This document shows positions 1 through 4,418 of a DNA stretch of 7,749 nt, piece by piece. The position numbers and the translations under genes were made by a program. Numbering within the stretch: position 1 is the stretch's first letter; each line of letters starts with the position of its first letter. This DNA comes from Pseudomonadota bacterium (GTDB lineage Bacteria; Desulfobacterota; GWC2-55-46; JADFVP01). Where the stretch lies: the NCBI GenBank assembly GCA_015222595.1, contig JADFVP010000253.1, forward strand, positions 1 through 7,749, in the 5' to 3' direction. The notes under the pieces were generated by a model, which saw only the letters and a list, made by a program, of their open reading frames with translations, had not been told where the DNA came from and did not search any database.

Positions 1-26
1 CCGAGCCAACCATATAAACATCGTGC

Positions 27-54
27 TTGACGAATCCGCACAATTTAGTACAAT
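27..54 (+). promoter_or_regulatory. Probable sigma70 promoter of the DsrE2 gene
   Basis: A -35 box TTGACG (27-32) is followed after 16 bp by a -10 box TACAAT (49-54). An overlapping TATAAA at 54-59 is too far from the -35 box. Transcription would begin near 61, leaving a leader of about 120 nt. The leader holds a near-repeat (TACGGGGTCT at 80-89, TACCGGGGACT at 90-100) and a short ACCGG/CCGGT inverted repeat (131-135, 147-151). I recognise no riboswitch in it. Nothing coding is visible before the gene. Confidence 0.55.
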
Positions 55-180
55 ATAAAATTATGCTCAAAGGATCATTACGGGGTCTCTACCGGGGACT
101 TTTACCATCTTTTCCAGGAAATCAGACATAACCGGAGAGGCACGAGCCGGTCAGTATAGAAAGCAAGAGGTACTTCCAGC

Positions 181-675
181 ATGACCGTAAAGACGAACGA
201 AAAAGGCTCTGTAACCATAGTGCTCTTTAGCGGCGACCTCGACAAGGCCATAGCCGCCTTCGTGATCGCAACGTCAGCCGCATCCATGGGTAAAGAGGTC
301 AATATCTTCTTCACCTTCTGGGGGCTCAATGTGATAAAGCGAGAGGGCGGGCTTATCAAGGGGCAGAACTGGATGCAGAAGATGCTCAACATAATGAACC
401 GTGGACATGCCAAGAAGCTGGCGCTCTCAAAGATGAACATGGCCGGCATGGGCCCCATGATGTTGAAGATGATGATGGCCCAGAAGCGGGTTCCGAGCCT
501 GAGAGAATTTATCGACATGGCCAGAGAACTCGGCGTTAAGTTCTACGCCTGCGAGATGAGCATGACCGTTATGGGGCTCGTAAAAGAGGACTTCATAGAC
601 GAATGCCAGGAGATAATCGGGGCGGTATCGTACCTGTCGAAGGCGGGCGATTCAAACGTAAACCTCTTTATCTAA
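181..675 (+). CDS. DsrE2-type DsrE/DsrF/DrsH-like family protein
   Basis: This 164-aa protein belongs to the DsrE/DsrF/DrsH-like superfamily, in the DsrE2 group associated with sulfur relay. Seen: an N-terminal beta-alpha unit with VTIVLFSGDLDKA (11-23), the family-typical block around IFFTFWGL (42-49), a Met-rich middle (11 Met between residues 65 and 99), and the late FYACEMSMTVMGL segment (121-133) with Cys124, the likely sulfur-binding cysteine. A second cysteine is Cys142. Known of the family: DsrE2 proteins accept or donate persulfide sulfur with TusA and rhodanese partners, and are often encoded beside tusA. Here tusA follows 123 bp downstream on the same strand, which supports that role. 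The ATG is preceded by AAGAGG about 10 bp upstream. The family is confident. The sulfur donor and acceptor are inferred, and no dsrAB, hdr or rhodanese gene is in view. The Met-rich part could also be membrane-associated. Confidence 0.88.
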   Translation: MTVKTNEKGSVTIVLFSGDLDKAIAAFVIATSAASMGKEVNIFFTFWGLNVIKREGGLIKGQNWMQKMLNIMNRGHAKKLALSKMNMAGMGPMMLKMMMAQKRVPSLREFIDMARELGVKFYACEMSMTVMGLVKEDFIDECQEIIGAVSYLSKAGDSNVNLFI

Positions 676-754
676 GGCCGGATTACGGGTAGAGAGTCGG
701 TTTACTTTACAGCAAAGGCACTTTACAGAGAAGCCACTTCATAAAGAAGAAACA

Positions 755-783
755 TTTTCAATAGTAGAAGCATTTTTTATAAT
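755..783 (+). promoter_or_regulatory. Possible promoter overlapping the tusA translation start region
   Basis: A perfect TATAAT (778-783) lies 17 bp after a weak -35 TTTTCA (755-760). Initiation would fall near 790, leaving about 9 nt before the tusA ATG at 799 and excluding the Shine-Dalgarno GGAGA (785-789) from the transcript. The box may therefore be chance in an AT-rich stretch, with tusA transcribed from the promoter at 27-54. Alternatively the transcript is nearly leaderless. The same spacer holds a 9-bp direct repeat ACTTTACAG (704-712 and 720-728). Confidence 0.3.
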
Positions 784-798
784 GGAGAACTGTTAACG

Positions 799-1032
799 AT
801 GGGATACTCAGTAGACAGACAACTCGACGCAAGGGGCCTAAGCTGCCCGATGCCTTCGGTTAAGACAGCGCTCGAACTCGAGCAGATGGATTCTGGCCAG
901 GTACTCGAAATACTTACCGACGACCCTGTGTCGAAGAAAGACCTGCCAGTATGGGCCGAAGAGACAGGGAACAAGCTTCTTGGAATAGAAGAAGAGGAGA
1001 GTACTATCAAGATCTATCTGGAGAAGGCGTAA
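799..1032 (+). CDS. tusA: TusA-family sulfur carrier protein
   Basis: This is a 77-aa cytoplasmic sulfur carrier of the TusA/SirA/YedF family. Seen: the hallmark LDARGLSCPMP at residues 9-19, with Cys16 in the CPxP motif as the persulfide-bearing residue. The beta-alpha-beta continuation includes LEILTDDPVSKKDLPVWAEE (36-55), where TDDP is typical of the family, and the length is normal. TusA proteins receive sulfane sulfur from a cysteine desulfurase, rhodanese or DsrE-type partner. They pass it to tRNA thiolation, molybdenum cofactor maturation or dissimilatory sulfur pathways. The preceding DsrE2 gene makes a DsrE2-TusA relay the best reading, but which downstream pathway is served cannot be told. 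The ATG is chosen because the conserved core begins only eight residues later and GGAGA lies 9 bp upstream. A strong terminator follows, so the pair forms its own unit. Confidence 0.93.
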   Translation: MGYSVDRQLDARGLSCPMPSVKTALELEQMDSGQVLEILTDDPVSKKDLPVWAEETGNKLLGIEEEESTIKIYLEKA

Positions 1033-1076
1033 CCCCCATTACCCCGGACGGTAGCTATGAAGGCCGCGCAGTGCGC

Positions 1077-1103
1077 AGGGCCTGAAAACAGGCTCTTTCT
1101 TTT
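1077..1103 (+). terminator. Intrinsic terminator after tusA
   Basis: An 8-bp stem AGGGCCTG (1077-1084) pairs with CAGGCTCT (1089-1096) across an AAAA loop, with one G-U wobble. It is followed by the T-rich run TTTCTTTT (1096-1103). It lies 45 bp after the tusA stop and is oriented for plus-strand transcription. It separates tusA from the convergent sixA gene. The minus-strand reading lacks a T-run, so sixA has no evident terminator of its own here. Confidence 0.85.
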
Positions 1104-1127
1104 GAACCGTCGCCTGTGAGCCGCCGC

Positions 1128-1610
1128 CTATGCGGTGTCCGGCACTAGAGAGCAGTTCTCCGGAGTAACCATCCAGCCTATATACCACGCCCCGCGTCCT
1201 CCGCGCTTCAAACAGAGCACGGTAGCCGTTGCAAACTCTAAAAAATCACGCTCCTTATTACCGGTAGTCAGCTGAGCTGCTAGTTTGCCCATGTACGGCA
1301 TGTGGCCGACAAGCATCAGGTCATCGTCAGACGCATCGACGTGTTCGAGCCAGGTGTCGGTCAGATCCATCGGGTCGAGCCCTTCGGCAACCTCAACCGC
1401 ACCGTTGAACCCTATATGCCGCGCCAGAACCTCTGCGGTCTCCAAGGCCCGCTTCTTTCCGCTCTGCAGTATCCGTACAGGTACGGCCCCTGAGCGGGCG
1501 ACTATTTCCGCCACAGCCTCTATGTCGGCCCGGCCTTCGTCAGACAGACCCCTTAAAGGGTCTTCAAACTCGCTCTTGGCAGTAGCATGCCTTACGAGGT
1601 AAAGGTTCAT
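1128..1610 (-). CDS. sixA: SixA-type phosphohistidine phosphatase (histidine phosphatase superfamily)
   Basis: This 160-aa protein of the histidine phosphatase (phosphoglycerate-mutase-like) superfamily has the short architecture of SixA. Seen: the N-terminal MNLYLVRHATA with the catalytic RH pair at 7-8 (His8 is the phospho-acceptor), the GLSDEGR segment (21-27), the SGKKRALETAEVL block (50-62) with Arg54 expected in the phosphate pocket, and VGHMPYM (101-107) with the second catalytic His103. The end AWYIGWMVTPE matches the SixA C-terminus. In E. coli, SixA removes phosphate from histidine on phosphotransfer proteins. The target here is unknown, since no kinase or PTS gene is present. The start ATG overlaps the rpe stop by 4 bp (ATGA), and TAGGAGAG lies 8 bp before it inside rpe, which implies translational coupling with rpe. 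Confidence 0.9.
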   Translation of the reverse strand: MNLYLVRHATAKSEFEDPLRGLSDEGRADIEAVAEIVARSGAVPVRILQSGKKRALETAEVLARHIGFNGAVEVAEGLDPMDLTDTWLEHVDASDDDLMLVGHMPYMGKLAAQLTTGNKERDFLEFATATVLCLKRGGRGAWYIGWMVTPENCSLVPDTA

Positions 1611-2269
1611 ATCGCTAACTCTCCTACCCTGGCTCTCATTTCAGTTATAGTCTTCTTATAATCTCCGGACGAGAAGATCCCTGAACCCGACACAAATACA
1701 TCGGCCCCGGCGTCAGCCGCCTCTTTAATATTAGCGGTCTTTATGCCCCCGTCAACCTCCAGCTCCGCATTTGACGAACAGGCGTCGAGCGCAGCGCGCA
1801 CCTGACGCAGCTTTGCAAGGCTCGACGGAATAAAGGACTGACCTGAAAAGCCGGGGTTTACGCTCATAACGAGCACTAGGTCGACGTCGCCAAGAATATC
1901 GATTATCGCGCTAACAGGGGTCGCCGGGTTTATAGAGACTCCGGCGCGCACGCCAGCCTTCTTAATATCCTGAAGCACTCCGTGGAGATGTCTTGTGGCC
2001 TCGGCATGCACGGTTATTATAGAGGCCCCGGCACTAGCGAACTCACTGATATACCTCTCCGGCTCCTCTATCATCAGGTGAACGTCGAGCGGTAGAGCAG
2101 TGGCGCGCTTTGCCGCCTCAACAATAAAGGGGCCTATGGTTATGTTGGAGACGAAACGCCCGTCCATAACGTCTACGTGGACATAGTCGGCCCCGGCCTC
2201 TTCGAGAGCGCGAAGCTCTTCGCCCAGGCGTGAGAAATCGGCAGAGAGAATAGAGGGTGATATCTTCAT
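1607..2269 (-). CDS. rpe: Ribulose-phosphate 3-epimerase
   Basis: This 220-aa cytoplasmic TIM-barrel enzyme interconverts D-ribulose 5-phosphate and D-xylulose 5-phosphate in the pentose phosphate (or Calvin) pathway. Seen: PSILSADF (5-12), HVDVMDGRF (31-39), DVHLMIEEP (62-70), MSVNPGFSGQ (135-144), EVDGGI (171-176) and the phosphate-binding end VSGSGIF (193-199). His31, Asp33, His64 and Asp173 occupy the expected metal-ligand positions, and Asp33 and Asp173 are the catalytic acid/base pair. The usual MSVNPGFGGQ loop carries Ser for Gly at residue 142, a minor variation. The reading frame is open to 2365, but the ATG at 2269 is chosen. The conserved core starts there, AGGAAAGG precedes it by about 9 bp, and the longer form would overlap the promoter. 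It is followed by sixA with a 4-bp overlap. Confidence 0.97.
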   Translation of the reverse strand: MKISPSILSADFSRLGEELRALEEAGADYVHVDVMDGRFVSNITIGPFIVEAAKRATALPLDVHLMIEEPERYISEFASAGASIITVHAEATRHLHGVLQDIKKAGVRAGVSINPATPVSAIIDILGDVDLVLVMSVNPGFSGQSFIPSSLAKLRQVRAALDACSSNAELEVDGGIKTANIKEAADAGADVFVSGSGIFSSGDYKKTITEMRARVGELAI

Positions 2270-2336
2270 TTTTCGCGACCTTTCCTGGCTCTTCCAGTCC
2301 ATGCCAGACAGAGTTAAACCACTTGTCAGAACTTCG

Positions 2337-2365
2337 ATTATACCTAAGCTCCGGCTCTCGGGCAA
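2337..2365 (-). promoter_or_regulatory. Probable sigma70 promoter of rpe-sixA
   Basis: On the minus strand a perfect TATAAT (2342-2337) lies 17 bp after TTGCCC (2365-2360), a four-of-six match to the -35 consensus. Transcription would start near 2330, about 60 nt before the rpe ATG. It lies in the 168-bp gap after the TlpA-like gene, so rpe-sixA need not depend on upstream transcription. Confidence 0.6.
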
Positions 2366-2375
2366 CCCCCGGAGC
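2348..2375. repeat. Inverted repeat overlapping the rpe promoter
   Basis: A 7-bp inverted repeat, GCTCCGG (2348-2354) and CCGGAGC (2369-2375), brackets the -35 box and part of the spacer of the rpe promoter. No T-run follows on either strand, so it does not look like an ordinary intrinsic terminator for the upstream TlpA-like gene. It could be an operator, a factor-dependent stop signal or chance. Confidence 0.35.
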
Positions 2376-2437
2376 GAATATAAAAAATGTATGGTAAAGA
2401 AGAGCAGAGAGAACGGCAGGCAGAAGAAAGAGGAGTT

Positions 2438-2998
2438 TTACAGCAGCCGCTCAAGCTCTCTTTTCAGTGTGACTTCGCTTATGGCGCCGACATGAATATA
2501 CGATACGGTACCTGTACCGTCCACTATATAGGTCATCGGTATCGCCATAGCCCTGTAAGCGGTCATTATCTCGCCCGTCGAGTCCGGGCCCGAAGGGAAG
2601 GTCCAGCCGAAGTGCTCTATAAAGTCCCTGGAGTTCTCCTCTGCGTCCTGAAGCGCAACACCTACAAAACGAACCCCGCTGCCTTTAAAGCTCTCGTAAG
2701 AGCGTTGCAGTTCTGGGGCTTCGTACTTGCAGGGCCCGCACCACGAGGCCCAAAGGTTGATAACTACAGGAGCCCCGAGCGCGCCGGATAAAGAGAAGGT
2801 CTCGCCGGAGAAGGTGGTGAGCGTAAAGTCCACGGCAGGGTCTCCGACCGCCCCCACGTACCCTTTGGCCTCAGCCGAGGCAGCATACGCAGCCGGAGCC
2901 GGCTTTTCAGCAGCACTGTTACCACCCTCTTCGCATCCGAAAAAGAAGAGCAGAGCGAACAGCAGCGCTATAACCGTATATTGCTTTTTACCACCCAT
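2438..2998 (-). CDS. TlpA/ResA-like thioredoxin-fold lipoprotein
   Basis: This 186-aa membrane-anchored thiol-disulfide oxidoreductase acts on the outer face of the inner membrane. Seen: positively charged MGGKKQ, a hydrophobic stretch (8-20) and a lipobox ending FFGC with lipid-bearing Cys22. An Ala/Pro/Glu linker (23-50) follows, then the AhpC/TSA-Redoxin-type domain starting GDPAVDFTL (52-60). The active site is WASWCGPC (83-90, cysteines 87 and 90), and the cis-proline loop is AIPMT (Pro154). Proteins of this type keep cytochrome c apocysteines or other envelope thiols reduced. No ccm/ccs gene is nearby, so the substrate is open. The frame extends upstream to 3022, but the ATG at 2998 is preferred because it begins a normal signal peptide and has GGAA upstream. 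The longer start would abut the hairpin at 3021-3060. No independent promoter is visible. Confidence 0.9.
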   Translation of the reverse strand: MGGKKQYTVIALLFALLFFFGCEEGGNSAAEKPAPAAYAASAEAKGYVGAVGDPAVDFTLTTFSGETFSLSGALGAPVVINLWASWCGPCKYEAPELQRSYESFKGSGVRFVGVALQDAEENSRDFIEHFGWTFPSGPDSTGEIMTAYRAMAIPMTYIVDGTGTVSYIHVGAISEVTLKRELERLL

Positions 2999-3020
2999 GC
3001 TATGTTCCGTATACGAAGCC

Positions 3021-3060
3021 AAAAAGAGAGGGACAGGCCCAAGCCTGTCCCTCTCTTTTT
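3021..3060. terminator. Perfect 18-bp hairpin flanked by A/T runs, bidirectional terminator-like
   Basis: The arms 3021-3038 and 3043-3060 are perfectly complementary over 18 bp around a 4-nt loop (3039-3042). They carry five A's at one end and five T's at the other, so either strand gives a stem ending in a U-run. For minus-strand transcription it lies 182 nt after the trxA stop and would end the trxA transcript. It is also only 22 bp upstream of the TlpA-like ATG, so it may act as an attenuator for that gene. The GGGACAGGC core could alternatively belong to a dispersed palindromic element. Confidence 0.85.
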
Positions 3061-3063
3061 GAA

Positions 3064-3237
3064 CAAATAACCGGCTTTATTAGTAAGTGACTTTAGTGAC
3101 TGCCCAAATAACCAACCGACCCTGTGACTGCCCCAAGTGACTGATTGAACTGATAGTCGGCCCGGATGGTTAACTGAACTGAAGAGCCCCGAAAGAGCGA
3201 CTCCGACCGTAGAGGTCATGGCAACGAATCCGACCGT
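3064..3237. repeat. Cluster of short direct repeats between trxA and the TlpA-like gene
   Basis: This non-coding spacer is built of reiterated short words. CAAATAACC occurs at 3064-3072 and 3105-3113. GTGACT occurs at 3087, 3096, 3124 and 3137, two copies being extended to GTGACTGCCC (3096 and 3124). AACTGA occurs at 3148, 3172 and 3177. TCCGACCGT occurs at 3202-3210 and 3229-3237. Copy spacing is irregular. The cluster may be a protein-binding array, a slippage-expanded leader or the remains of a mobile element. No open frame with family features is present. Confidence 0.5.
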
Positions 3238-3241
3238 CTGC

Positions 3242-3568
3242 CTAGAGGCCCTTGTCTACGAGTTCGGTTATCTGAGTCTTCGGTACCGCGCCGACCAGCT
3301 GGTCGACCACCTGACCGTCTTTAAAGAGTATCAGGGTCGGTATACCGCGCACGCCGTACCTGCCGGGAGTGGACGGGTTCTCATCGACATTCATCTTTGC
3401 AACTCTGATCTTGCCCTCGTACTCATTCGACACCTCCTCAACAACAGGAGCTATCGCACGGCAAGGAGCGCACCACGATGCCCAGTAATCGACCAACACA
3501 GGAGTATCGGCTTTAAGCACCATCTCGTCGAAGTTCGAGTCCGTCACGTTAAGTATGTTCTCAGACAT
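3242..3568 (-). CDS. trxA: Thioredoxin
   Basis: This 108-aa cytoplasmic thioredoxin reduces protein disulfides using electrons from thioredoxin reductase, which is not encoded here. Seen: the standard order of elements with no signal peptide, the buried Asp27 in LVDYWASWC, the active site WCAPC (32-36, cysteines 33 and 36), Lys58, the cis-proline loop RGIPT (Pro77) and LILFKDGQ (79-86). The length is that of classical thioredoxin 1. The one departure is Ala in place of Gly inside the CxxC loop, a natural variant of CGPC. The ATG has AGAGAGG 8 bp upstream, and a near-consensus promoter lies about 210 bp upstream. The nearest terminator is the hairpin at 3021-3060, after which the TlpA-like gene follows on the same strand. 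The two may form a loosely coupled cytoplasm/envelope redox pair. Confidence 0.95.
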   Translation of the reverse strand: MSENILNVTDSNFDEMVLKADTPVLVDYWASWCAPCRAIAPVVEEVSNEYEGKIRVAKMNVDENPSTPGRYGVRGIPTLILFKDGQVVDQLVGAVPKTQITELVDKGL

Positions 3569-3753
3569 ATTAAATACCTCTCTTTTGGGATCTGATCCCT
3601 ATTCCAAGGCTTACACACCTGCAAAATGCTCTCTTGTACCGACCAGAGCCTGCTTCTGGCCAGAATCTGTTACTCTTTACTGATACCAGGTGACCCGTTA
3701 CGGCATGAATACAGAAGCCGCGTACCGTCTATAGATACTGAATTATATACGGA

Positions 3754-3782
3754 ACTATAAACCACACATTTTCCCATGTCAA
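3754..3782 (-). promoter_or_regulatory. Strong sigma70 promoter of trxA
   Basis: On the minus strand, TTGACA (3782-3777), a perfect -35 box, is followed after exactly 17 bp by TATAGT (3759-3754), five of six matches to the -10 consensus. Transcription should begin near 3747, leaving an unusually long leader of about 180 nt before the trxA ATG at 3568. It is the best promoter match in the window, consistent with high constitutive expression of thioredoxin. Confidence 0.75.
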
Positions 3783-3809
3783 TATTTTTTCTCTCTGCCG
3801 GGGCTCCTA

Positions 3810-3840
3810 AGGACAATGGCTCTTGACACGAAGCTATAAT
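3810..3840 (+). promoter_or_regulatory. Possible promoter of the 88-aa gene
   Basis: A perfect TATAAT (3835-3840) is preceded at a long 19-bp spacing by AGGACA (3810-3815). A perfect TTGACA (3823-3828) sits only 6 bp upstream of the TATAAT, too close to work with it. From that TTGACA, the correctly spaced -10 candidates are poor (GTAAAT, 3846-3851). One promoter is likely in this stretch, but which boxes are used is unclear. The leader would be about 100 nt. Confidence 0.4.
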
Positions 3841-3947
3841 TTCGGGTAAATAGAAAGAGGTATCGGAACGGGGCCTGAACCTGGTGTCCCAAACGAGGTA
3901 ATTCGCCGAACAATAAAGAGCAGAAGAACAGAGGAGCCTGACGCCAT

Positions 3948-4214
3948 ATGAAAGACGACGCAATTCTGAGCATACTTGAAGCTGCGGCCGAGTCCATGTC
4001 GATAGAGATAAAGTACGACGACCTCAGGAAGGGCGTTGTTAATACAGAGGGCGGTATCTTCACGCTAAAGGACGAAACCCGCATACTTATTCACAAGGGC
4101 CTGTCTACCGAAGAGAAGGTAGACAAGCTCATTGCGCTCTTTGCAACCCTCGACACAGAGGGCGTGCACCTGCCTCCGGCTATAAGAAAGCGGCTTGAGA
4201 GCAGCCACACCTGA
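3948..4214 (+). CDS. Small protein of unknown function (88 aa)
   Basis: I do not recognise this protein. It is acidic to neutral, cytoplasmic (no signal peptide or membrane segment) and has no cysteine. The visible order is an N-terminal amphipathic helix (MKDDAILSILEAAAESMSI, 1-19), a short extended region with IEIKYDDLRKG (19-29), a likely beta-hairpin GGIFTLKDETRILIHKG (35-51), then a helix STEEKVDKLIALFATLD (53-69) and a C-terminal helical tail LPPAIRKRLESS. The coherent composition and codon use like its neighbours favour a real gene. GAGGAG lies about 11 bp before the ATG, slightly distant. It is divergent from trxA and ends 204 bp before the TPR gene, which has its own promoter, so it appears to be a single-gene unit. 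Context gives no clear clue to function. Confidence 0.75.
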   Translation: MKDDAILSILEAAAESMSIEIKYDDLRKGVVNTEGGIFTLKDETRILIHKGLSTEEKVDKLIALFATLDTEGVHLPPAIRKRLESSHT

Positions 4215-4236
4215 ACCGTAGCCCCGCAAGCCACCC

Positions 4237-4264
4237 CGCCGCCCTGGCAACCGCAAGGGCGGCG
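4237..4264 (+). terminator. GC-rich hairpin after the 88-aa gene
   Basis: A 9-bp stem CGCCGCCCT (4237-4245) pairs with AGGGCGGCG (4256-4264) across a 10-nt loop, starting 22 bp after the stop codon. No U-run follows on the plus strand, since the downstream bases are C- and A-rich. It would therefore be a non-canonical or factor-assisted terminator, or an mRNA 3'-end stabiliser. Confidence 0.5.
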
Positions 4265-4297
4265 CCACCCAAAAAATACCGATAAAAACCGTACAGT

Positions 4298-4326
4298 TTG
4301 ACTGTTCGACATAATGATGGTAAAAT
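4298..4326 (+). promoter_or_regulatory. Sigma70 promoter of the TPR-lipoprotein operon
   Basis: TTGACT (4298-4303) and TAAAAT (4321-4326) are separated by exactly 17 bp, each matching five of six consensus bases. Transcription should begin near 4333, giving a leader of about 86 nt. Just inside the transcript a 7-bp inverted repeat, CTCTTAT (4342-4348) and ATAAGAG (4356-4362), could form a small hairpin. Confidence 0.7.
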
Positions 4327-4375
4327 TACTAATGGATTTATCTCTTATATAACCGATAAGAGTACTGTAGAGGCA

Positions 4376-4408
4376 GATTGCAATAACAGCTCCGTTGCTG
4401 TATCAATC
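4376..4408 (+). promoter_or_regulatory. Leader stem-loop abutting the ribosome binding site of the TPR gene
   Basis: GATTG (4376-4380) pairs with CAATC (4404-4408), and inside it ACAGC (4386-4390) pairs with GCTGT (4397-4401) around a 6-nt loop, with an asymmetric internal loop between the two stems. The structure ends one base before the Shine-Dalgarno GGAGG (4410-4414) of the ATG at 4419, so it could influence translation. It may also be chance. Confidence 0.35.
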
Positions 4409-4418
4409 CGGAGGCAGA

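Larger units (their letters stand above)
3569..3947. other. Intergenic region between divergent trxA and the 88-aa gene
   Basis: This 379-bp gap contains no supported gene. It carries the trxA promoter on the minus strand (3754-3782), a weaker plus-strand promoter (3810-3840), and a trxA leader of about 180 nt. The leader contains the perfect 12-bp palindrome TTCTGGCCAGAA (3654-3665). The first half of that palindrome can also pair with CCAGA at 3643-3647, so alternative small hairpins are possible. I do not recognise a known riboswitch. Confidence 0.6.

Noticed and set aside
102..518. Minus-strand open frame of 138 codons opposite the DsrE2 gene
   Set aside because: It is antisense to a clear family member, has no recognisable domain and no credible ribosome binding site.
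1285..1602. Plus-strand open frame opposite sixA
   Set aside because: Its composition is a shadow of the minus-strand gene (Ser/Arg/Thr-rich), while the minus-strand frame has all the SixA motifs.
2270..2365. 32-residue N-terminal extension of Rpe
   Set aside because: The conserved Rpe core begins at the internal Met. That Met has a good Shine-Dalgarno, and the extension overlaps the predicted promoter.
2968..3219. 83-codon minus-strand frame spanning the hairpin and repeat spacer
   Set aside because: It runs through the terminator hairpin and short repeats, overlaps the TlpA-like gene start in another frame and shows no protein-family features.
3823..3840. TTGACA and TATAAT in close succession as a single perfect promoter
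   Set aside because: The boxes are only 6 bp apart, and sigma70 needs about 16-18 bp, so they cannot act as a pair.
3670..4084. Minus-strand open frames in the trxA upstream region and across the 88-aa gene
   Set aside because: They cross the promoters and overlap the better-supported plus-strand gene. Composition and lack of ribosome binding sites argue against coding.
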